Source: Hyphomicrobiales bacterium (lineage in GTDB: Bacteria > Pseudomonadota > Alphaproteobacteria > Rhizobiales > Xanthobacteraceae). Taken from it: DNA of 64,000 bases. The notes below the pieces were generated by a model, which worked only from the letters and a program-made list of their open reading frames with translations, had not been told where the DNA came from and searched no databases. Below are positions 42,056-49,723 of the stretch, one piece after another. How positions within the stretch are numbered: position 1 is the first letter of the stretch; the number at the start of each line of letters is the position of its first letter. The stretch is from positions 99,667 through 163,666 of the forward strand of contig WHTM01000007.1 in assembly GCA_009377755.1 (NCBI GenBank), written 5' to 3'. Both the position numbers and the translations under genes were made by a program.

Positions 42056-43096
42056 ATGGCCAGCAAGGCAGGGCACGCCGCCGTCTCGATGGATCGTCGA
42101 GGTGGCATCAACGATGATATCGGCGAAGAGAAGCGGCTCGAGCTCTACCGGCTGCAAGTGGTCATCCGCGAGGCCGAGCAGCGCGCCTTTGACCTGTTCC
42201 TGCAGAACCTGGTGAAGGGAACGAGCCATCTGTCGCTCGGCCAGGAGGCGGTGGCCGCCGGCTTCGCGGCGGCGATGCAGCCAAAGGACCTGTCCTTCTG
42301 CACCTATCGTGGCCACGCCCACACTCTTGCACGCGGAGTACCAGTGGAGGCGGTGTTGGGCGAACTGATGCAGCGCGACAATGGTCTCATGCGCGGCAAG
42401 GGCGGGTCGATGCACCTGACCTCCGAGCCGCACGGGGTGATGGGCTCCTATGCGATCATCGGCGCGCATCTGCCGATCGCCTGCGGCGCCGCCTGGCGGG
42501 CGCAGTACAAGGGCGACAAGGACGTGTCGGTCTGCTTCTTCGGCGACGGCACCACCAATATCGGCGCCTTCCACGAGGCGCTGAACTTCGCCGCCGTGTG
42601 GAAGCTGCCGGTAGTGTTTGTGTGCGAGAACAACCTCTATATGGAATACACGCCGATCGGCGACGTCACGGCCGTGCAGCACCCGGCCGCCGACCGCGCC
42701 GCCTCCTATGGGCTGGAGCGCATCGTGATCGACGGCAACGATGCCGACGCGGTCTATCGCGCCGCGCAGACGGCGTTTGCGAAGGCGCGGGCGGGTCATG
42801 GGCCTTCGCTGATCGAGTGCATGACCTATCGCCACTCTGGCCACTCGCGCGCCGATCCGGCGAAATATCGGCCCGAGGGCGAACTGGAGAAGTGGAAGGA
42901 GCGCGATCCGATCAAGATTTATCGCGAACGCCTCAAGCAGTTCGGCATCGGCGACGATCAGGTCGCCAAGATCGATGCCGACGTGCGCCGTATCGTCGAC
43001 GAGGCGACCGAGGCCTGCAAAGCCGCGCCGCCGCCGTCGACCGATATCCTGTTCACCGACGTTTATGCCGATGGAGGCTGGGCATGGCGGAACTGA
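42056..43096 (+). CDS. E1-alpha subunit, ThDP-dependent 2-oxoacid dehydrogenase-like
   Basis: 346-residue alpha chain of an E1 complex (pyruvate/acetoin dehydrogenase family). The ThDP-Mg motif is GDGTTNIGAFHEALNFAAVW ... VCENN (about residues 163-192), the glycine-rich CGAAWRAQY and SYAIIGAHLPIACG stretches are in place, and the C-terminus has the E1-alpha phosphorylation-loop-like YRHSGHSRADPAKYR. Its stop overlaps the E1-beta start by 13 bases, implying coupling. It works with the beta chain (43084) and an E2 at 46157; no E3 is nearby. The order resembles the bqdL/bqdM pair of the Azoarcus hydroxybenzoquinone dehydrogenase. Confidence 0.92.
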   Translation: MASKAGHAAVSMDRRGGINDDIGEEKRLELYRLQVVIREAEQRAFDLFLQNLVKGTSHLSLGQEAVAAGFAAAMQPKDLSFCTYRGHAHTLARGVPVEAVLGELMQRDNGLMRGKGGSMHLTSEPHGVMGSYAIIGAHLPIACGAAWRAQYKGDKDVSVCFFGDGTTNIGAFHEALNFAAVWKLPVVFVCENNLYMEYTPIGDVTAVQHPAADRAASYGLERIVIDGNDADAVYRAAQTAFAKARAGHGPSLIECMTYRHSGHSRADPAKYRPEGELEKWKERDPIKIYRERLKQFGIGDDQVAKIDADVRRIVDEATEACKAAPPPSTDILFTDVYADGGWAWRN

Positions 43097-44064
43097 CCTA
43101 TCGCGACGCGGTCGCGCGCGGCATCGCCCAGGAAATGGCGCGCGATCCCGACGTGGTGTTTCTCGGTGAGGACGTCGCCAAGGCGGGCGGCGTGTTCAAG
43201 GCGACCGTCGGCCTCTACGATCAATTCGGGCCGCTTCGCGTGCGCGACACGCCGATCTCCGAGCAGGCGATTCTCGGTGCCGCCATGGGCGCGGCGATGA
43301 CCGGATTGAAGCCGATTGCGGAAATCATGTTCTCGGACTTCTTCGCGGTGTGCTTCGACTACATCGCCAACGAGTTTCCGAAGAGCCGCTACATGAGCAA
43401 CGGCCAGACCAAGTGCCCGCTGGTGGTGCGCACCGGCAACGGCGCGGGCTCGCGCTTCGGCGCGCAGCATTCGCAGAGCGTCGAGAACTGGTGCATGATG
43501 ATCCCAGGGCTGAAGGTCGTGGCGCCGTCGACGCCGACCGACGTGATCGGCCTGATGGCGGCGGCGGTGCGCGATCCCGACCCGGTGATCTTCTTCGAGC
43601 ACAAGTCGCTCTATCCGATGAAGGGCGAGGTGCCGGACGGCGAGATCGTCGACGCGCTCGGCACCGCCCGCACCGTCCGCACCGGCACGGACGCGACCAT
43701 CCTGGCGCTGGCGCTGATGGTGCCGCGCGCGCTGGAGGCGGCGGAACGGCTCAAGGTGGAACACGGCGTCGACTGCGAGGTCGTCGATGTGCGGTCGCTG
43801 GTGCCGCTTGATACCCAGACGATCCTCGGCTCGGTGGGGCGCACACACCGCCTGTTCACGGTGGAGGAGAACCCGCGGCTGTGCGGCTGGGGCGCGGAAA
43901 TCGTCTCGATCGTCGCCGACGAGGCGTTCTATGATCTCGACGGCCCGCCGGTCCGGATCACCACGCCGCATATTCCGCTACCGGCAGCCGATATCCTCGA
44001 GGACATGGTGCTGCCCACGGTCGAGCGCATTGTCGAGCGGGTACAGCGGTCGCTGGGCGCGTAA
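43084..44064 (+). CDS. E1-beta subunit, 2-oxoacid dehydrogenase-like
   Basis: 326-residue transketolase-type beta chain. Motifs: LTYRDAVARGIAQEMARDPDVVFLGEDVA at the N-terminus, the active-site glutamate region AEIMFSDFFAVCFDYIANEF, GAGSRFGAQHSQSVENW (histidine of the E1-beta active site), and the C-terminal transketolase domain with VEHGVDCEVVDVRSLVPLDTQTI. It starts inside the end of E1-alpha at 43084 and is followed by the small cupin after 14 bases. Together with E1-alpha it should form an alpha2-beta2 decarboxylase/dehydrogenase that passes an acyl group to the lipoyl E2. Confidence 0.94.
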   Translation: MAELTYRDAVARGIAQEMARDPDVVFLGEDVAKAGGVFKATVGLYDQFGPLRVRDTPISEQAILGAAMGAAMTGLKPIAEIMFSDFFAVCFDYIANEFPKSRYMSNGQTKCPLVVRTGNGAGSRFGAQHSQSVENWCMMIPGLKVVAPSTPTDVIGLMAAAVRDPDPVIFFEHKSLYPMKGEVPDGEIVDALGTARTVRTGTDATILALALMVPRALEAAERLKVEHGVDCEVVDVRSLVPLDTQTILGSVGRTHRLFTVEENPRLCGWGAEIVSIVADEAFYDLDGPPVRITTPHIPLPAADILEDMVLPTVERIVERVQRSLGA

Positions 44065-44078
44065 ATGGGAGAACGACC

Positions 44079-44399
44079 ATGGCGCAGGACGAACCAACCA
44101 GGGAAAATCCGTGCGGATCGATCGGCACAGCAGTGATCTTCGAGAACGACCATGTCCGCGTATGGGATATGCGGGTCGGGCCGCGGGGCAGGAAGGCGTG
44201 GCATCACCACACGCTGCCCTACGTGATCGTTCCCATCACCGGCGGCAAGGTCGAGATCGAGAATATCGAAGGCAAAGTCTATTACGGCGAGGAAGCGGGC
44301 GGCGAGGCGATCTGGCGCGATGCCGGCGAGAAGCACGAGCTGCGCAACCTCACCGATGCGCCCTACCAGAACGTGCTCGTCGAGATTAAGCAGAAGTAA
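44079..44399 (+). CDS. Small single-domain cupin protein
   Basis: 106-residue cupin. The beta-barrel signature appears in VWDMRVGPRGRKAWHHHTLPYVIV, where HHH could be metal ligands, and in DAGEKHELRNLTDAPYQNVLVEI. The N-terminus FENDHVRVWDM and the 106-residue length are typical of small monocupins (DUF985/cupin_2 type). Function is not known; such proteins often isomerise or bind small metabolites in aromatic catabolic operons. The ATG at 44079 is preceded by GGGAGAACGACC, a good ribosome binding site. It sits 14 bases after E1-beta, so it is in the same transcript. Confidence 0.8.
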   Translation: MAQDEPTRENPCGSIGTAVIFENDHVRVWDMRVGPRGRKAWHHHTLPYVIVPITGGKVEIENIEGKVYYGEEAGGEAIWRDAGEKHELRNLTDAPYQNVLVEIKQK

Positions 44400-44402
44400 C
44401 CC

Positions 44403-44539
44403 TTGTCCCGGACGCGGTGCAGCATGCAATGCTGCGCCTCTGATCCGGGACCCGGTTGCTTTGTAGAGCAGGGAGTAAAATAACCGGGGTCCCGGTTCTG
44501 CACAGCAGCACTTGGTGCTGCGGTGCGCCCGGGACACGC
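44403..44539. repeat. Intergenic palindrome, GTGTCCCGGGCGCAG family, copy 4
   Basis: TGTCCCGGACGCGGTGCAGC and GGTGCGCCCGGGACACGC form the ends; ACCCGG / CCGGGGTCCCGG lies inside. It separates the cupin from the aldehyde dehydrogenase within the operon-like block. Confidence 0.75.
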
Positions 44540-44560
44540 AGCCGATGAGTAGGTACCGCC

Positions 44561-46012
44561 ATGTACGACAATCTTCTCGCCAATGTTCCGACCGACCTGT
44601 GGATTGGAGGCCAATGGCGCAAGGCTTCCGACAATGCGCGCTTCGACGTGATCGATCCCGCGACCGAGCAGACGATCGCCTCGGTCGCGAGCGCCAGCAT
44701 TGACGATGCCAAGGCCGCTGTCGATGCCGCGCAGAGCGCATTCGAGGCCTGGGCCGGGCGCAAGCCGCGCGAGCGCGGTGAAATCCTGCGCAAGGCGTTC
44801 GAACTGATCATGCGCGACGCCGAGCGGCTCGCCAAGCTGATCACCATCGAGAACGGCAAGGCGCTGTCCGACTCGCGCGGCGAGGTCGCCTACGCCGCTG
44901 AGTTCTTCCGCTGGTTCGCGGAGGAGGGCGTGCGCAATCTCGGCGAAGTCGGCCGAGCGCCGTCCTCGGGCGCGCGCATGGTCGTGCACCACAAGCCGAT
45001 CGGCGTCGCCGTGCTGGTGACGCCGTGGAATTTTCCGGCCGCGATGGCGACCCGCAAGATCGGCCCGGCGCTCGCCGCCGGCTGCCCGGTGGTGCTCAAG
45101 CCGGCATCGGAGACACCGCTGACCATGCTGGCACTGATGCCGATCCTGGAGGAGGCGGGCGTGCCGGCGGGCGTCGTCAACGTCATCCCGTCGCGCCGCT
45201 CCGGGCCGGTGGTCGATGCCATGCTGCATCATCCGGATGTGCGGGTGGTCTCGTTCACCGGCTCGACCGAGGTCGGCAAGAAGCTCTTGCACGCCGCTGC
45301 CGACAACGTGCTCAACACCGCGATGGAGCTCGGCGGCAACGCGCCGTTCATCGTGTTCGAGGATGCCGACGTGGACGCGGCCATCGACGGCGCGATGATC
45401 GCCAAGATGCGCAACATGGGCGAGGCCTGCACCGCGGCGAACCGCTTCTACGTGCACGAGAAGGTGCAGGAGGAGTTCACCAAGAAGCTGACCGCCAAGA
45501 TGGCGGTGCTGAAGATGGGCAACGGTCTCGACGACGGCGTGTCGCTTGGACCGCTGGTGAATGCGGAAGGGCGCGACAAGGTGGTCGAGCTGGTCGACGA
45601 TGCGGTCAGCAAGGGCGCGAAGGTGCTGACCGGCGGCAAGCGGCCCGACGGTCCGGGTTTCTTCTATCCCGCCACCGTGCTCTCCAACGTGCCCGACAGC
45701 GCCAAGATGCTGAACGAGGAGATTTTCGGCCCCGTGGCTTCGCTGCAGACCTTCACCTCGGAAGACGAAGTGATCCACCGCGCCAACGACACGATCTATG
45801 GGCTCGTTGCCTATCTCTACACCAAGGATATCGGCCGCGGCCTGCGCGTATCGGAAAAGCTCGACTTCGGCATGATCGGGCTCAACCGCGGGCTCGTGTC
45901 CGATCCGGCCGCGCCGTTCGGCGGCATGAAGCAGTCCGGCATCGGCCGCGAGGGCGCACACGAGGGACTGATGGAGTTTTTGGAGACGCAGTACGTGTCG
46001 GTGAATTGGTGA
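44561..46012 (+). CDS. NAD(P)-dependent succinate-semialdehyde-type dehydrogenase
   Basis: 483-residue ALDH superfamily enzyme oxidising an aldehyde to a carboxylate. Catalytic Cys in EACTAANRFYVH (about residue 290), general-base Glu in MELGGNAPFIVF (about residue 256), NAD-binding TPWNFPAAMATRKIGPALAAGC and FTGSTEVGKKLL. The GabD-like features (NMGEACTAANR, SDPAAPFGGMKQSGIGREG) suggest succinate semialdehyde dehydrogenase. In an oxygen-independent hydroxybenzoquinone route it could oxidise a C4 semialdehyde released by ring cleavage; that link is inferred. It sits between the E1 genes and the E2 gene, each side separated by a palindromic repeat. Confidence 0.93.
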   Translation: MYDNLLANVPTDLWIGGQWRKASDNARFDVIDPATEQTIASVASASIDDAKAAVDAAQSAFEAWAGRKPRERGEILRKAFELIMRDAERLAKLITIENGKALSDSRGEVAYAAEFFRWFAEEGVRNLGEVGRAPSSGARMVVHHKPIGVAVLVTPWNFPAAMATRKIGPALAAGCPVVLKPASETPLTMLALMPILEEAGVPAGVVNVIPSRRSGPVVDAMLHHPDVRVVSFTGSTEVGKKLLHAAADNVLNTAMELGGNAPFIVFEDADVDAAIDGAMIAKMRNMGEACTAANRFYVHEKVQEEFTKKLTAKMAVLKMGNGLDDGVSLGPLVNAEGRDKVVELVDDAVSKGAKVLTGGKRPDGPGFFYPATVLSNVPDSAKMLNEEIFGPVASLQTFTSEDEVIHRANDTIYGLVAYLYTKDIGRGLRVSEKLDFGMIGLNRGLVSDPAAPFGGMKQSGIGREGAHEGLMEFLETQYVSVNW

Positions 46013-46027
46013 CGACGCTTCCACTTA

Positions 46028-46137
46028 GTCGTCCCCGCGAAAGCGGGGACCCATACTCCGTATCCCTTCGATGTGGCACGGTCAGCGTGAAATCACTTTT
46101 TCCTGTGGCTATGGGTCCCCGCTTTCGCGGGGACGAC
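46028..46137. repeat. Palindromic repeat, GTCGTCCCCGCGAAAGCGGGG family, copy 2
   Basis: GTCGTCCCCGCGAAAGCGGG and CCGCTTTCGCGGGGACGACT are the outer arms, with GGGACCCATA / TATGGGTCCCC within. It is between the dehydrogenase and the E2 gene. Confidence 0.8.
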
Positions 46138-46156
46138 TCGCTGTGAGGGCGTGACC

Positions 46157-47629
46157 ATGGACGTCCTGATGCCGCAGCTCGGCGAGACCGTCGCCGAAGG
46201 CAAGATCACCGTCTGGTTCAAATCGGTCGGCGACTCAGTCAAGCCCGGCGACAACCTGTTCGAAATCGAGACCGATAAGGTATCGATGGAAGTGCCGGCG
46301 ACATCGGCCGGGGTCCTCTCGGAGATTCGCGTACCGGAGGGCGAGAGTGCGCCGGTTGGCGCCGTGGTTGCGGTGATCGGTGATGCGGCCGGGACCTCGC
46401 AGACTGCACCTGTTAGGAGCGCGCCGGCGTCGGCCCTCCCTCTCCCCGGAGGGGAGAGGGGCGGGGTGAGGGGGGACAAGCCTCTCGATAGGTCCGTAAC
46501 CCCCTCACCCCAGCCCTCTCCCCGGTCGAAGTCGGATATATCCGACTTCGACCGATCCAAGATGTCGAACTCGGGTAAACCCGAGTTCGGGCGGGGAGAG
46601 GGAGTCCCGCCTGCGGCTGCGGCACAACCGAGTACTCAAACACGCGCCGCGCCCCTCGATCCCTTCATGGAAGTACGAACGCCCGAGCGCAATTTCGGTC
46701 CCGCAAAAATCACCGGCGGCGTCACCGTGACGCCATTGGCGCGGCGGCTGGCGGGCGAGGGCGGGATCGACCTGTCGCACATCAAAGGTTCGGGCCCGCA
46801 TGGCCGTATCGTCGCCAGGGACGTCGAGCAGGCGGCTGGTGCGGGCCGGCCGGCCGCTCCTGGCGCCGTGACGGTGAGTGGCGGACCGAGCGCGGATCAG
46901 GTCAAGGCGCTGTACGCAAGCACGCCGTACGAGGAAGTGCCCCTCGACACCATGCGCCGCACCATTGCCCGGCGCCTGACCGAGGCCAAGCAGACGGTCC
47001 CGCATTTCTATTTGACGGTCGACGTCGCGATCGATGCGGTGCTGAAGCTGCGCGAGGAGGCGAACGTGGCGGCCGGCAAGGGCGCCGACGGCGAGGCGGC
47101 CTACAAGCTTTCGGTCAACGACTTTGTCATCAAGGCGCTGGCGCACGCGCTACAACGCGTGCCGACGGCCAACGCGGTGTGGGCCGAGGACCGCATCCTG
47201 CGCTTCGCGCAGGTGGATATCGGAGTCGCGGTCGCGATCGAAGGCGGTTTGCTGACGCCGGTGATCCGCCGCGCGGAGTCGAAGTCGCTGTCGGCGATCT
47301 CGGCCGAGATGAAGGACCTTGCGGCCCGCGCCCGCGCCCGCAGGCTCAAGCCCGGGGAGTATCAGGGCGGCGTCAGCGCCGTCTCCAATCTCGGCATGTA
47401 TGGCATCCGCGAATTTTCCGCGATCATCAACCCGCCGCAGTCGACCATCCTGGCGGTCGGCGCCGGCCAGCGCCGCCCGGTCGAAGCGCTGGGCGGCGGC
47501 GTCGCCTTCGCCACGCAGATGACCGTGACGCTCTCCTGCGACCACCGCGTGGTCGACGGTGCGCTCGGCGCCGAAGTGCTCGCGGCTTTCAAGACGGTCG
47601 TGGAAAGTCCGGTGCTGATGCTGGTGTAG
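46157..47629 (+). CDS. E2 lipoyl acyltransferase of the 2-oxoacid-dehydrogenase-like complex
   Basis: 490-residue dihydrolipoamide acyltransferase. The lipoyl domain has the swinging lysine in ETDKVSME (Lys about residue 41). A peripheral-subunit-binding domain is visible as VTPLARRLAGEGGIDLSHIKGSGPHGRIVARDVEQA-type motifs (about residues 195-230). The catalytic domain ends with SCDHRVVDGALGAEVL (His about 463, Asp about 467). The linker between lipoyl and binding domains carries a palindromic insert of about 58 residues. No dihydrolipoamide dehydrogenase (E3) is in this cluster, so E3 must be shared. The parallel is BqdS of the hydroxybenzoquinone dehydrogenase. ATG 46157 is preferred over GTG 46151. 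Confidence 0.92.
   Translation: MDVLMPQLGETVAEGKITVWFKSVGDSVKPGDNLFEIETDKVSMEVPATSAGVLSEIRVPEGESAPVGAVVAVIGDAAGTSQTAPVRSAPASALPLPGGERGGVRGDKPLDRSVTPSPQPSPRSKSDISDFDRSKMSNSGKPEFGRGEGVPPAAAAQPSTQTRAAPLDPFMEVRTPERNFGPAKITGGVTVTPLARRLAGEGGIDLSHIKGSGPHGRIVARDVEQAAGAGRPAAPGAVTVSGGPSADQVKALYASTPYEEVPLDTMRRTIARRLTEAKQTVPHFYLTVDVAIDAVLKLREEANVAAGKGADGEAAYKLSVNDFVIKALAHALQRVPTANAVWAEDRILRFAQVDIGVAVAIEGGLLTPVIRRAESKSLSAISAEMKDLAARARARRLKPGEYQGGVSAVSNLGMYGIREFSAIINPPQSTILAVGAGQRRPVEALGGGVAFATQMTVTLSCDHRVVDGALGAEVLAAFKTVVESPVLMLV
46433..46604. repeat. Nested palindromes inserted in the E2 linker
   Basis: Outer arms CCCTCCCTCTCCCCGGAGGGG and GGGGAGAGGG types surround a 32-base perfect palindrome centred at 46538 (46523-46554, half CGGTCGAAGTCGGATA) and a second, GAACTCGGGT-AA-ACCCGAGTTC (46567-46588). 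It is in frame and encodes a low-complexity segment. Confidence 0.85.
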
Positions 47630-47639
47630 ACAAGGGAAT

Positions 47640-47745
47640 CTCGGTCGTCATCATCCGCGAACGCGGATGATCCATATCCACCGGCGACAGTGGGCCCATC
47701 AAGCTCTCGGATTGCCGGATGCCCCGCTCTCGCTGGCATGACAGA
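47640..47745. repeat. Palindromic repeat, partial copy
   Basis: CATCATCCGCGAACGCGGATGATC is a compact hairpin, followed by GCCCGCTCTCGCTGGCATGACA-like sequence matching the second arm of other REP elements here. It lies between the E2 gene and the convergent hypothetical gene. Confidence 0.5.
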
Positions 47746-47750
47746 CGAAG

Positions 47751-48077
47751 CTACACCAATCCTGATTTTGCGCCCGGTACGCGGTCGAGGGGCGTCCGCA
47801 TTCTCTCGTTCCGGTCGAGCTTTTCCTCGAACTTAACGAATTCGTCGGAGAGGTCCCTTTGCTGCCGCGACAGGTCGTCCTTCGCAGAGTTCCATTCGGC
47901 GCTTGAGGCCGCCTCGAACCGGTTGCGCAATTGCCGATGCCGTTCGGCGAGCCGCGTGAGGTGACCACGCACTTGCGTGCTCTCCCTGCGGCCCTTGAAC
48001 TCCAGCAGGCGCGCTCCCATCCGCTGTGCGAGCCTGTCCATGTCGCGCCAAAGCGCCTCGCGGTTTACGTCAGGCAT
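47751..48077 (-). CDS. Small coiled-coil protein of unknown function
   Basis: 108-residue protein starting at ATG 48077 (MPDVNREALWRDMDRLAQRMG). The composition is rich in Arg, Glu, Leu and Gln and suggests two long amphipathic helices (LTRLAERHRQLRNRFEAAS, LSRQQRDLSDEFVKFEEKLDRN). I do not recognise the family. It lies opposite in strand to the E2 gene and the aldolase gene, with about 185 bases to the latter. The start is chosen as the ATG nearest a plausible helix beginning; a longer frame to 48185 is open but its N-terminus is unlikely to be coding. Confidence 0.55.
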   Translation of the reverse strand: MPDVNREALWRDMDRLAQRMGARLLEFKGRRESTQVRGHLTRLAERHRQLRNRFEAASSAEWNSAKDDLSRQQRDLSDEFVKFEEKLDRNERMRTPLDRVPGAKSGLV

Positions 48078-48262
48078 GGTCCGAGTGCCATCGATTTGTA
48101 TAATGCGGCCGGGGTGACATTCTCCATTGGGACACGTCGGGGACATAACTCGCGGCGCGGTTACCCGGTTCCATGCCACCATCACTTGGCAAGCGCGGCC
48201 GTTTCCGCTTTGTTTGATCCCCGCTCAGAATCGAAACGTGAATATGACCAAGGAGCGCAACC

Positions 48263-49096
48263 GTGCCGATTTCCCTCGACGATGTTCGCCGTCAACTCGC
48301 CATCGCCAATCGTATTCTCGGTAACGAAGGTGTCATCGATGCGTTCGGCCACGCGAGCGTCCGCCACCCGGGCAATCCGAACCGCTATTTCCTGGCGCGC
48401 TCGCGCAGCCCGCTGTTCGTCGAGCCCGCCGACATCCTGGAATTCGACCTGGATTCGGAGCCGGTGCGCCCGTTGACGGTGCAGCCCTACGGCGAGCGCG
48501 TCATCCACGGCGAGATCTACAAGGCGCGGCCGGACGTGAACGCCGTCGTGCATCATCACTCGGGAGCGGTGCTGCCGTTCTGTATGACCGGCGTTCCGCT
48601 CGTGCCGCTGTTCCATCTCGGCGCCACCATGGGCGGGACGGTGCCGTTCTGGGATCAGCGTGACGACTTCGGCGACACCAATCTCTTGGTGATCAAGCCG
48701 GAGGAGGGCGCCTCGCTCGCCCGCGCGCTCGGCAACAACTGGACCGTGCTGATGCGCCGGCATGGCGCGACCATCGCCGGCACGACCTTGCAGGAGGTCG
48801 TGTTCCGTTCGATCAACGGCTGTCTCAATGCGGAATATCAGTTGCGTGCCATGGCGATCGGCACGATCGGACCGCTCAACGCCGCGGAGGCGCACGACGC
48901 CGGCGCCTACAATCTGCAGTCGCGGCCGATGGCACGCGCCTGGGAGTATTGGACGCTGCGGCTCGGTGAGCGCGGGATATTCCCGGCGCGCAAGAAGACC
49001 GCGGCGCAACGGCCTGCGCGCGCCGCGGCTTCACGGGCCAAGACCAAGGTGGCGCCGCGCAAAAAGACTGCGGCGAAGCGCGGCCGCAAACGATGA
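48263..49096 (+). CDS. Class II aldolase/adducin-like protein with Lys-Ala-rich tail
   Basis: 277-residue zinc-dependent aldolase-family protein. The metal site is visible as GERVIHGEIY, the His cluster in NAVVHHHSGAVLPF, and the third histidine in RRHGATIAG. Substrates in the family are 2-hydroxy-3-oxo or phospho-sugars, or 4-hydroxy-2-oxo acids; here it could cleave or decarboxylate a pathway product. The last 35 or so residues are Arg/Lys/Ala-rich (RKKTAAQRPARAAASRAKTK), like histone H1 or AlgP tails, which the aldolase fold does not need. It follows the E2 block after the small convergent gene, on the same strand as the E1/E2 genes. Confidence 0.85.
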   Translation: MPISLDDVRRQLAIANRILGNEGVIDAFGHASVRHPGNPNRYFLARSRSPLFVEPADILEFDLDSEPVRPLTVQPYGERVIHGEIYKARPDVNAVVHHHSGAVLPFCMTGVPLVPLFHLGATMGGTVPFWDQRDDFGDTNLLVIKPEEGASLARALGNNWTVLMRRHGATIAGTTLQEVVFRSINGCLNAEYQLRAMAIGTIGPLNAAEAHDAGAYNLQSRPMARAWEYWTLRLGERGIFPARKKTAAQRPARAAASRAKTKVAPRKKTAAKRGRKR

Positions 49097-49100
49097 AGCT

Positions 49101-49180
49101 GTCGTCCCCGCAAAGGTGGGGACCCATACGCCGTATCCGTGAGGTCTGTGGTTATGGGTTCCCGCTTTCGCGGGAACGAC
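49101..49180. repeat. Palindromic repeat, GTCGTCCCCGCGAAAGCGGGG family, copy 3
   Basis: GTCGTCCCCGCAAAGGTGGG and CCCGCTTTCGCGGGAACGAC are the arms, with GACCCATACG and GTTATGGGTTCCC inside. It lies between the aldolase gene and the next membrane protein gene. Confidence 0.7.
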
Positions 49181-49195
49181 CGGGGGAGGGTCATC

Positions 49196-49633
49196 ATGAC
49201 CTTGCTGATCGCCAAGATTCTGCTGACGCTTGCGACGCTGGGTTACAGCCTCGGCACCGTCATCGCCGACCTCAACAAGACCCATTCCACCAATCCGCTA
49301 TGGACGCCGCACGCGCGATTCCACGTGGTCTGGCAGGTGCTCAGCTACAGCGGCTTCGGGCTGCTGGCGCTGCTGCTGACTTGGACACCGGGGCCGTACG
49401 AGGTCGAGCGCCTGTATCTCGTCTGCATCATTGCCTTCGTGGTCTTCGCGGCGTTCTTCGCGACGTGGATCGCCATGCCGATGTATGGCGGCACCAACTA
49501 TGATCAGAACGGCTATCCGCCGTCCCCAGTGCGGATCGTCGGCCGGACCATCATGCTGGACGCAAATTTCACCGCGATCAGCGTGCAGTCGGTGCTGCTG
49601 GTGGTCGCGTTCATGCTCATTCTGGCGCGGTGA
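49196..49633 (+). CDS. Four-helix membrane protein of unknown function
   Basis: 145-residue protein with four hydrophobic segments (about residues 2-22, 44-62, 70-92 and 122-143). Loops carry ADLNKTHSTNPLWTPHARFHVVWQVLSY and TNYDQNGYPPSP. The overall pattern resembles small uncharacterised bacterial membrane proteins; I do not recognise a specific family. ATG 49196 has GGGGGAGGG upstream, a good ribosome binding site. It lies just after a repeat and before the amidase gene on the same strand. Confidence 0.75.
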   Translation: MTLLIAKILLTLATLGYSLGTVIADLNKTHSTNPLWTPHARFHVVWQVLSYSGFGLLALLLTWTPGPYEVERLYLVCIIAFVVFAAFFATWIAMPMYGGTNYDQNGYPPSPVRIVGRTIMLDANFTAISVQSVLLVVAFMLILAR

Positions 49634-49723
49634 CAGTGCGCCACGCGGCAAACTCGAAATCGTGACCACCTCTGCGTCTCGCCATGACAAGTCTCTCAGC
49701 CATGCTATCGTCGCGACCGCATC

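Noticed and set aside
40724..42844. 706-codon minus-strand frame overlapping the beta-hydroxyacid dehydrogenase and E1-alpha genes
   Set aside because: Shadow frame running through a repeat; both underlying genes have clear motifs.
42056..47629. Acetoin dehydrogenase (aco) operon
   Set aside because: The E2 lacks the alpha/beta-hydrolase-type C-terminus of AcoC and has a true acyltransferase HRVVDG motif; no acoX, acoR or E3 is present. An acetoin-like role is not excluded, but the Mo/Fe-S neighbours favour another function.
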